DNA of 11,598 nucleotides from positions 1 through 11,598 of the forward strand of contig DIAL01000115.1 in NCBI GenBank assembly GCA_002414705.1. Direction: 5' to 3'. Source of the DNA: Flavobacteriaceae bacterium UBA5079. Its GTDB lineage: Bacteria; Bacteroidota; Bacteroidia; Flavobacteriales; Flavobacteriaceae. Numbering within the stretch: the first letter of the stretch is position 1; each line of letters opens with the position of its first letter. Of the stretch, positions 5,645 through 11,598 are shown in pieces. The notes under the pieces were generated by a model. That model saw only the letters and a list, made by a program, of their open reading frames with translations, searched no databases and was not told where the DNA came from. The position numbers and the translations under genes are program-made.

Positions 5645-8020
5645 ATGAAAATAAACTACTGTCTAATAGTTATTTTGCTTTCGGCTTCATCATTTTCACA
5701 ACAGCGGAAAGCTTTCGAAAAATTTGATACAACAGGAATGGAAACTAGCATTTTGGTTCCACAGTCTCCAGTAGTAGATATTACAGCATACAATAGCAAA
5801 CCCATTAACACGTATAGGTTTTATCAAGCCTATAAAACCATTGCACAAAACGATTTTCAAGAACGCTTACAACCGCTTTCCAGTATTAAGAAAAAAAGTG
5901 AACAAAGTCATTTTACAAATACTATTCCTTTAGCTATTTTATATTCAGATTATGAATCTATCACAGAAAACGCACTTCGGAATCAAGCTGTAACGCGTGA
6001 CGCAAATGGCTCTTTAATTCGAAGAAACTCAAATGAAGTCATCTTTGAGCAAAACAGCATAGCCATTATTGCTCCTTTACGCAATAAACACAAAGGTTTA
6101 GAAACTACATTTGTTTTGACAGCAGATAATGTTTTTAACACGACAGAAAACGCTATCGCACAAATTGCTATAAATTTTGGAGATGGTCAAGATTTTAGAC
6201 CGATAAACATCGGTGAAAACACAAGAATTTCTTATCTCAATGATGGAAAAAAGACACTTACTTTTCAAATCACTTTAGATAATGGAACGATTATTAACCG
6301 TCAAGCAACTTTAGATATCACCTATTCCAATACCGATTTACAACGGAATTTTAATCGTGTAATTTCAACCTTCAATTCTACTATTACACCAGACCTTTCT
6401 ACTTATGGCGAAACCACATCTTATAACGGAACTGGAGAATATGAACTGTTTTTAAGTGCTGATAATATTTTAGATAAACCTATTATTTTAGTCGATGGTT
6501 TTGACCCAGATGATGGACGAGACATTGCTGGAATTTATGAATTACTAAATTTTGAACAAAATGGTACGACTTCCAATTTAGGCGATTTAGTTAGAGACGA
6601 AGGGTTTGATGTTGTTATATTAAATTTCCCAGTCTATACGCGAGCTGCCGATAACAAAGTTGTAGATGGTGGTGTCGATTTTATAGAGCGAAACGCCATG
6701 ATTTTAGTCGAATTAATAAATACCATTAACGCCCAAAAAATTGGCGTTGAAGAGAATGTGATTATTGGTCCTAGTATGGGTGGATTAATTTCTAGATACG
6801 CTTTAAACTATATGGAGAGTAATAGTTTAGACCATGAAACCAGACTGTGGATTTCTTTTGATGCACCGCATCATGGTGCTAATGTGCCCATTGGATTTCA
6901 ACATCAGTTTAATTTTTTAGCCTTTGGCTTGGATGATTTTGCCGTTTTAGGCGATCAAAACGTAGAAGAATTACAACCTATTATAGATGGTATGCTAACA
7001 TCTTCTGCTGCCAGACAAATGTTAGTTGATCAGTTTGAATCCCATATCACAAACAGTGATGGTGTAACCTTTAATAGCGCATTGGATTTACCACAAGAAC
7101 ATCCATTTAAAGCCATACTAGATTCAAGAATAAAAAATTTAACCAACTCTGGTTTTCCAGAATTAACCCGAAACATTACAATTAGTAACGGAAGTGGTGC
7201 AAACATACGATATCAAGATAACACAGCCTCTACTAACAATTTAAACCCTGGAAGTCGGATTCTAAATGCCAATATTGATGTTATTACAGGAGCGGAATTA
7301 AAAGCAGAAACACGCTTTACGCCCAATGCTGGAACACAAGTTTTTAGCAGTAAAGTTCATTTGGATTTTGCCTGGTGGTTTCCTTTAGCGAACGACCGCA
7401 TTAATAATGCCACATCAACAGCTCCTAGCTTTTCAAATGGCGTGGATGCTGCTTCTGGCGGATTATTTGATATTTTGAATTTAACTGCAGATTTATCAAC
7501 GGATGGATTGGTTGGCGATTTTCTAAATGCCTTGAGTACAGATTATTTTAATTTTATTCCAAGTGTGAGCTCCATGGCTTTTGAAATTACAAATAATGAG
7601 ATAAATTGGTTTCATACACCAAGCAACGTTACAACAGCTCGTGCAACCACCAACACAACACCTTTTGATGCCTGGTATATGCCAAATGAAAATGAACCAC
7701 ACGTTACTTTAACGCAACAAAACGTGGATTTTGCCATAAATGAAATTATTTTAGAAACTTTAGGCACAGATTCTTTTGATGGAAATTTTATAAAACTAGA
7801 ACAAAATCCGGTATTCCAAAACGTCACCATTTTATGTTCACAAGTTTATAAAAATTCAAAGGTATCTATTGTAGATGTTACTGGAAAACTTGTGTTGCAA
7901 TCAACAGTCGATTTAAACCAACGCACAACGATTCCGTTTCAACTGTCTTCTGGTTTATATATATTAAATATTGAAAGAGAAGGTAATCCGATTTTAAGAA
8001 CAAAATTATTGGTTAAATAA
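5645..8020 (+). CDS. Secreted lipase-like serine hydrolase with T9SS C-terminal sorting domain
   Basis: This 791-residue protein starts with a signal peptide (MKINYCLIVILLSASSFSQQ). Residues of about 20-160 are of unknown type. About 160-225 form a PKD-like beta domain with the characteristic NFGDG and a G-KTLTFQITLDNGT strand. An alpha/beta-hydrolase region follows: PIILVDGFDPDD (D284) sits where lipases carry the oxyanion-hole HG, the nucleophile elbow GPSMGG contains S377, and FDAPHHGANVP is the segment typical of PGAP1/lipase-like enzymes. The FNFIPSVSSMAFE stretch is also seen in Bacteroidetes relatives as I know them. H686 (NEPHVTL) is the likeliest catalytic histidine, with H657 the alternative. 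Residues 718-791 are a type A T9SS sorting domain (VSIVDVTGKLVLQS, SSGLYILNIE, KLLVK end), predicting export through T9SS to the surface or medium. The substrate, lipid or other ester, cannot be read from the sequence. Confidence 0.85.
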   Translation: MKINYCLIVILLSASSFSQQRKAFEKFDTTGMETSILVPQSPVVDITAYNSKPINTYRFYQAYKTIAQNDFQERLQPLSSIKKKSEQSHFTNTIPLAILYSDYESITENALRNQAVTRDANGSLIRRNSNEVIFEQNSIAIIAPLRNKHKGLETTFVLTADNVFNTTENAIAQIAINFGDGQDFRPINIGENTRISYLNDGKKTLTFQITLDNGTIINRQATLDITYSNTDLQRNFNRVISTFNSTITPDLSTYGETTSYNGTGEYELFLSADNILDKPIILVDGFDPDDGRDIAGIYELLNFEQNGTTSNLGDLVRDEGFDVVILNFPVYTRAADNKVVDGGVDFIERNAMILVELINTINAQKIGVEENVIIGPSMGGLISRYALNYMESNSLDHETRLWISFDAPHHGANVPIGFQHQFNFLAFGLDDFAVLGDQNVEELQPIIDGMLTSSAARQMLVDQFESHITNSDGVTFNSALDLPQEHPFKAILDSRIKNLTNSGFPELTRNITISNGSGANIRYQDNTASTNNLNPGSRILNANIDVITGAELKAETRFTPNAGTQVFSSKVHLDFAWWFPLANDRINNATSTAPSFSNGVDAASGGLFDILNLTADLSTDGLVGDFLNALSTDYFNFIPSVSSMAFEITNNEINWFHTPSNVTTARATTNTTPFDAWYMPNENEPHVTLTQQNVDFAINEIILETLGTDSFDGNFIKLEQNPVFQNVTILCSQVYKNSKVSIVDVTGKLVLQSTVDLNQRTTIPFQLSSGLYILNIEREGNPILRTKLLVK

Positions 8021-8052
8021 AGAAACGGAATGTAGTGGATTTTGATAAAATT

Positions 8053-8173
8053 CGTCAATTCGAGTGAATTTTACGATTGAAAAAAGTAAAATTTGTATCG
8101 AGAATAAGAATTTGTTCTTTAAATTAGTTCTCGATACGATTTGTTCGTACCTCAAAAATCACTCGAACTGACG
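8053..8173 (-). repeat. Cloverleaf-shaped palindromic repeat, copy 1 (inverted relative to copies 2 and 3)
   Basis: The outer stem pairs 8053-8066 with 8160-8173 (13 of 14 pairs). Inside it are three arms: AATTTTAC/GTAAAATT (8067-8074 with 8086-8093), GTATCGAGAA/TTCTCGATAC (8095-8104 with 8128-8137, with a small AAGAA/TTCTT hairpin at 8106-8119 in its tip), and ATTTGT against AAAAAT (8139-8144 with 8154-8159, 5 of 6 pairs). Single unpaired bases (8094 and 8138) separate the arms. It sits in the 3' region of the lipase-like gene, before the shared terminator. The reverse complement shares GAGGTACGAACAAAT exactly with copy 2. Confidence 0.85.
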
Positions 8174-8203
8174 TTTCGTTTTATTTTCTAATCCAATATT
8201 AAT

Positions 8204-8240
8204 ATCAAAAAGCTCCGAAGTAAATTCGGAGCTTTTTGAT
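8204..8240. terminator. Bidirectional terminator between the lipase-like gene and rsmG
   Basis: ATCAAAAAGCTCCGAA (8204-8219) and TTCGGAGCTTTTTGAT (8225-8240) form a perfect 16-bp stem with the 5-base loop GTAAA. The A-run on the left and T-run on the right provide a U-tract in both directions, fitting the convergent genes on either side. Confidence 0.9.
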
Positions 8241-8276
8241 TGTTTATACATTTGATTCTGAATAATTTCAAAAAAG

Positions 8277-8906
8277 TTATCCCTTAAATTTAATGGGTAA
8301 ATGAACCACCTTTTTAGTATCGAAAAATGCTTCTGAATAAAAATCTGAAATGTTATAAATGGTGGCTGTTCTATAATCTTGAAGCTCTTCAGATAAATCG
8401 CCTCCTTTTAAATAGAGAATGCCATTTTTAAGATCATGATTTTGTTTTTTGGCCACGCGTCCTTTTATCCAATGCACAAAAGTTGGCATAGCTGCAACGG
8501 CTCTACTAATTATAAAATCATAGGTATCTTTAATGTCTTCAACGCGAGTGTGTGTGGTTTTTACATTGGTTAATTCTAAACCAGCAACAACCTCATCCAC
8601 CACTTTCAACTTTTTAGCAATACTATCCACCAAATGAAACGAACATTCTGGAAATAAAATAGCCAACGGAATGCCTGGAAATCCACCACCAGTTCCAACA
8701 TCCATCAATTTGGTTCCGGGCTTAAATTCTATCACCTTCGCAATAGCTAAAGCATGTAAAACGTGACGTAAATACAACTCATCAATATCTTTTCTGGACA
8801 CCACATTAATCTTCAAATTCCAGTCTTGATATAAGGTTTCCAATAGCGTAAATTTGGCAATCTGATCGTCTGTTAAGTTTGGGAAATACTTTAAAATAAG
8901 CTCCAT
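8277..8906 (-). CDS. rsmG: RsmG, 16S rRNA (guanine527-N7)-methyltransferase
   Basis: The product is 209 residues, the normal size for RsmG (GidB), a cytoplasmic SAM-dependent enzyme that methylates N7 of G527 (E. coli numbering) in 16S rRNA; loss of this modification is known to give low-level streptomycin resistance. The Rossmann motif I is DVGTGGGFPGIPLA (residues 69-82), the acidic residue that binds the SAM ribose is D94 in HLVDS, and the SRAVA motif (134-138, with R135) is diagnostic for the family. The N-terminal helix region with QDWNLKINVVSRKD and LRHVLHALA is also typical. It converges on the lipase-like gene and shares its terminator, and it diverges from the desaturase. A -7 element ends only 17 bases before the start, so the leader is very short. 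Confidence 0.95.
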   Translation of the reverse strand: MELILKYFPNLTDDQIAKFTLLETLYQDWNLKINVVSRKDIDELYLRHVLHALAIAKVIEFKPGTKLMDVGTGGGFPGIPLAILFPECSFHLVDSIAKKLKVVDEVVAGLELTNVKTTHTRVEDIKDTYDFIISRAVAAMPTFVHWIKGRVAKKQNHDLKNGILYLKGGDLSEELQDYRTATIYNISDFYSEAFFDTKKVVHLPIKFKG

Positions 8907-8922
8907 ATTCGAATATTTTCGA

Positions 8923-8930
8923 CAAAAGTA
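8923..8930 (-). promoter_or_regulatory. rsmG: Promoter -7 element for rsmG
   Basis: On the minus strand this reads TACTTTTG, a full match to TAnnTTTG. It lies 16 bases upstream of the ATG at 8906, implying a leader of only about 10 bases. A -33 TTG is not seen at the usual spacing. Confidence 0.5.
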
Positions 8931-8988
8931 GGTAATTTTTTGTGCATATTTTTATGAAAACTTTGTGTTCATAACGGCTCATTATAAT

Positions 8989-8996
8989 TATCTTTG
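8989..8996 (+). promoter_or_regulatory. Promoter -7 element for the desaturase gene
   Basis: TATCTTTG followed by C is a perfect match to TAnnTTTG(C). A TTG at 8963-8965 lies 23 bases upstream, within the range reported for the -33 element. The leader to the ATG at 9049 would be about 45 bases. This is the best complete promoter in the window. Confidence 0.65.
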
Positions 8997-9048
8997 CCTA
9001 AATGTGTAGTTTCGTCTTTGTGCGTTAGTACATTTTAAATGATAGAGC

Positions 9049-10143
9049 ATGACAAATAAAACCCTTTCTTTCTCAAGAAATGATTCTGCAAAATTTTTCA
9101 GAACATTAAACAAACGTGTAAACGATTATTTTAAAGATAACGACATAAAAAAAACAGGTAATTGGACTTTATACATAAAAGCCATGATCATGTTCACCCT
9201 TCTTTTAGGACCATTAGTTCTTTTATTAACAGTTAATTTACCAGGATGGGCTCAAGTTATAGCCATGGTTATTACGGGTATTGGAATTGCAGGTGTTGGT
9301 ATGAATGTGATGCATGATGCAAATCATGGATCATTTTCTAGTAAAAAATGGGTAAATACATTAATGGGAAGTAGTATCCATATTTTAGCTGGAAACGATT
9401 ACAACTGGAAAGTACAACACAACGTTTTACACCATACCTATACTAATATTCAAGGGCATGATGAAGATATTGATGCAGGACGTATTATCCGTTTTTCTAA
9501 ACATGCTAAGTGGTCAAAAATTCACCAATACCAAAAATATTATGCATTTCTACTGTATGGTTTATTAACGGTTAATTGGGCAATTACTACCGATTTTAAA
9601 CAAACCTACATATACCTCAAGCGTAAATTATCGTATGGTGATTTTCCAAACCCAGCAACCCAATGGACCAAGCTAATTATTGGTAAAATAATTTACTACT
9701 CAATATGGGTCGTACTTCCATTAGCATTAGGATATGCCTGGTGGCAAGTATTAATTGGTTTTTTCATTATGCATTATACAGCAGGAATTATATTGAGTGT
9801 TATTTTCCAATTAGCGCACGTTATGCCAAATACGGAAATGCCATTACCTGATGAAAATGGTAATATGAAAAATACCTGGGCAATTCACCAATTATTTACC
9901 ACATCTAATTTTTCACCTAAAAGTTGGATGGTTGAGTTTTATACAGGTGGATTAAACAGACAAGTAGAACATCATTTATTTTCTCATATCAGTCACGTGC
10001 ATTATAAGAATATTGCTAATATTGTAAGAGAAACAGCACATGAATTCAGCCTTCCTTATAATGAATACAATTCTATTTGGACGGCTATTGCAGAACACTA
10101 CAACCAATTAAAAGTACTTGGCACAAAACCAAGTATGGCGTAA
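9049..10143 (+). CDS. Membrane fatty acid (acyl-CoA/acyl-lipid) desaturase
   Basis: This 364-residue integral membrane di-iron enzyme carries all three histidine boxes of the family: HDANH (H89-H93), HNVLHH (H124, H128, H129) and QVEHH (Q305, H308, H309). It would introduce a double bond into a fatty acyl chain using O2 and an electron donor. Hydrophobic segments lie at about 44-66 and 70-88 before the first box, and at about 220-258 between the second and third boxes, with VVLPLALGYAWWQVLIGFFI. The glutamine that opens the third box is typical of front-end and linoleoyl-CoA-type desaturases, but regiospecificity cannot be read from sequence alone. There is no HPGG motif, so no fused cytochrome b5; the electron donor must be separate. 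It has its own promoter and is followed by the aminotransferase after 33 bases. Confidence 0.92.
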   Translation: MTNKTLSFSRNDSAKFFRTLNKRVNDYFKDNDIKKTGNWTLYIKAMIMFTLLLGPLVLLLTVNLPGWAQVIAMVITGIGIAGVGMNVMHDANHGSFSSKKWVNTLMGSSIHILAGNDYNWKVQHNVLHHTYTNIQGHDEDIDAGRIIRFSKHAKWSKIHQYQKYYAFLLYGLLTVNWAITTDFKQTYIYLKRKLSYGDFPNPATQWTKLIIGKIIYYSIWVVLPLALGYAWWQVLIGFFIMHYTAGIILSVIFQLAHVMPNTEMPLPDENGNMKNTWAIHQLFTTSNFSPKSWMVEFYTGGLNRQVEHHLFSHISHVHYKNIANIVRETAHEFSLPYNEYNSIWTAIAEHYNQLKVLGTKPSMA

Positions 10144-10176
10144 TTTTTATTTACTTTTTTAAAAAGATAGATCTAC

Positions 10177-11364
10177 ATGAATGTTCTTTCAGATAGAGTT
10201 TTAAACATGGCCACGTCTGCCACGTTAGCTATGGCAGCAAAAACCCGCGAATTACGTGCGGAAGGCAAAGATATTATTGGGTTAAGTTTGGGTGAACCAG
10301 ATTTCAATACGCCAGATTATATTAAAGAAGCAGCCATTCAGGCTATTCATGATAATTACAGTTCGTACACACCAGTTGATGGCTATGTAGAATTGAAACA
10401 AGCTATTATCACCAAATTTAAACGAGATAATAACGTAACATATACCTTACCACAGATTGTAGTGTCTACTGGTGCTAAACAGGCACTTTATAATGTAGCA
10501 CAAGTGATGATTAATCCGGGTGATGAAGTTATTTTACCCTGTCCGTATTGGGTTAGTTATGCAGATATAGTTGAACTTGCAGAAGGTGTTCCGGTTGAAG
10601 TACCAACCAGTATTGCTACCGATTTTAAAATGACACCTGCACAATTAGAAGCCGCTATTACACCCAAAACAAAAATGATTTGGTACAGCTCACCTTGCAA
10701 CCCAAGTGGTTCGCTTTATAGCAAAGCCGAATTGCGTGCTTTGGCTGATGTACTTCAAAAATATCCAAACATTTATGTGGTTTCAGATGAAATCTATGAA
10801 CATATCAACTTCACCGAAGAAGGTCATGCAAGTATGGCACAGTTTCCTGATATGTTTGATAGAACCATAACTATAAACGGTGTTTCCAAAGCCTTTGCTA
10901 TGACGGGCTGGCGAATTGGTTATTTAGGTGCGCCAGAAAACATAGCACGCGCTTGCAACAAAATGCAAGGTCAGGTTACAAGTGGTGCCAACAGTATTGC
11001 GCAACGTGCAGTTATTACAGCTTTAAACGAATCACCAACACGAGTAAAATTCATGGTAGATGAATTTAAAATTCGTCGGGATTTGGTGTTAACCTTATTA
11101 AATGATGTGCCTGGATTTATCAATAACACACCTGAAGGTGCGTTTTATGTATTTCCAAATATTTCGGCTTTCTTTGGAAAAACGTTAAAAGGAACACCCA
11201 TAAATAATGCAACAGATTTCTCCTTATTCTTATTAGAACATGCCTTGGTAGCAACCGTTACAGGTGATGCCTTTGGCGATCCAAATTGCATTCGCTTATC
11301 GTATGCGGCTAGTCAGGCACAAATTATAGAGGCTATTAAGCGTATTAAAGAGGCAGTATCCTAA
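10177..11364 (+). CDS. PLP-dependent class I/II aminotransferase, aspartate aminotransferase-like
   Basis: The 395-residue product is a fold-type I aminotransferase of the size and style of bacterial aspartate aminotransferase subgroup Ib. Landmarks are SLGEPDFNTPDYI (about 37-49), the STGAKQALYN cofactor-phosphate region, CNPSGSLYS with N175, VSDEIYEH with D204 (pairs with the PLP pyridine nitrogen), the Schiff-base lysine K238 in GVSKAFAMTGWRIGYLGAP, and R373 in CIRLSYAAS, which binds the substrate alpha-carboxylate. It would exchange amino groups between aspartate (or a related amino acid) and 2-oxoglutarate in the cytoplasm; prephenate or aromatic substrates are possible, as in some subgroup Ib enzymes. 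The 33-base gap to the desaturase has no terminator or good promoter, so co-transcription is likely although the functions look unrelated. No terminator follows before the repeats at 11413. Confidence 0.93.
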   Translation: MNVLSDRVLNMATSATLAMAAKTRELRAEGKDIIGLSLGEPDFNTPDYIKEAAIQAIHDNYSSYTPVDGYVELKQAIITKFKRDNNVTYTLPQIVVSTGAKQALYNVAQVMINPGDEVILPCPYWVSYADIVELAEGVPVEVPTSIATDFKMTPAQLEAAITPKTKMIWYSSPCNPSGSLYSKAELRALADVLQKYPNIYVVSDEIYEHINFTEEGHASMAQFPDMFDRTITINGVSKAFAMTGWRIGYLGAPENIARACNKMQGQVTSGANSIAQRAVITALNESPTRVKFMVDEFKIRRDLVLTLLNDVPGFINNTPEGAFYVFPNISAFFGKTLKGTPINNATDFSLFLLEHALVATVTGDAFGDPNCIRLSYAASQAQIIEAIKRIKEAVS

Positions 11365-11412
11365 ATTTTTAATAGTCTTTATAAGCTTAAATAGATTTTA
11401 GAGACCAGAACA

Positions 11413-11516
11413 CCCGTCAGCTCGAGTGATTTGTGAGGTACGAACAAATGGTATCGACATCTCGATACAATTTTTTTCCTTGCTTCCGCAGTAAAAAAAT
11501 CACTCGACGTGACGGG
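11413..11516 (+). repeat. Cloverleaf-shaped palindromic repeat, copy 2
   Basis: The outer stem pairs 11413-11428 with 11501-11516 (14 of 16 pairs, ending CCC/GGG). Three arms follow one another inside it: ATTTGT/ACAAAT (11429-11434 with 11444-11449), GTATCGA/TCGATAC (11451-11457 with 11462-11468, tetraloop CATC), and ATTTTTTT/AAAAAAAT (11470-11477 with 11493-11500), the last with an inner TGC/GCA hairpin at 11481-11490. Only bases 11450 and 11469 at the junction are unpaired. It lies 48 bases after the aminotransferase stop. Confidence 0.88.
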
Positions 11517-11558
11517 GCTACATATATTCTTAATTTCTCTTTTTTAATTAGGTCTGAA

Positions 11559-11598
11559 CGTCAGCTCGAGTGATTTGGCTTTGGCCAAATGGTATCGA
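11559..11598 (+). repeat. Cloverleaf-shaped palindromic repeat, copy 3 (5' part; cut by window edge)
   Basis: The sequence repeats copy 2 in the same orientation: the left outer arm CGTCAGCTCGAGTG (11559-11572), a first arm ATTTGG/CCAAAT (11573-11578 with 11585-11590), one spacer base, and GTATCGA (11592-11598), the left half of the second arm, where the window stops. The first arm is 18 bases rather than 21, and its tip is unlike those of the other copies. Confidence 0.8.

Noticed and set aside
7612..7830. Minus-strand open frame of 72 codons
   Set aside because: It is antisense to the C-terminal part of the lipase-like gene, whose reading frame is well supported.
11413..11516. tRNA gene, suggested by the cloverleaf shape
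   Set aside because: There is no T-loop GTTCRA sequence, D-loop GG, anticodon loop of seven bases or CCA-type acceptor end, and the arm lengths do not fit.
11413..11598. CRISPR array, suggested by repeated palindromes
   Set aside because: The repeats are long and variable, one full copy is 3.2 kb away in inverted orientation, spacing is irregular and no cas genes are seen.

Overview
The window looks like a chromosomal segment of a marine-type member of the Flavobacteriaceae (Bacteroidota). The evidence is AT-rich DNA, TAA as the only stop codon seen, no strong Shine-Dalgarno sites, promoters of the TAnnTTTG type, genes for a type IX secretion system (T9SS) component and a T9SS cargo protein, and the Na+-pumping NADH:quinone reductase genes nqrA and nqrB. 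Genus cannot be fixed from this sequence alone.

Layout. On the minus strand, positions 1-159 hold the first 53 codons of nqrB, preceded in the operon by nqrA (199-1554). Diverging from it on the plus strand are a DUF5103-type T9SS Plug protein (1750-3003) and apaG (3099-3485). A 399-base non-coding stretch follows, with several inverted repeats and a possible gene remnant, and ends in a strong promoter for pruA (3885-5513). After a perfect 14-bp hairpin terminator comes a secreted serine-hydrolase/lipase-like protein with a C-terminal T9SS sorting domain (5645-8020). It converges on rsmG (8277-8906, minus strand) across a palindromic repeat and a bidirectional terminator. A fatty acid desaturase (9049-10143) diverges from rsmG and is followed 33 bases later by a class I aminotransferase (10177-11364). 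The window ends in two more copies of the palindromic repeat.

The genes are mostly housekeeping: respiration (nqr), proline/glutamate catabolism (pruA), amino acid transamination, ribosome modification (rsmG) and membrane lipid desaturation. The connected pair is Plug, which in T9SS seals or occupies the SprA translocon, and the lipase-like protein, which carries a signal that would send it through that translocon.

The most interesting signal is non-coding. Three copies of a repeat (8053-8173 inverted, 11413-11516, and 11559-11598 cut by the window edge) share one precise geometry: an outer stem enclosing three consecutive hairpin arms, separated by single bases, in the shape of a cloverleaf or four-way junction. 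Arm tips vary in length and sequence, stems are retained, and one arm shows a compensatory base-pair change between copies. This looks like a mobile or structured palindromic repeat family.
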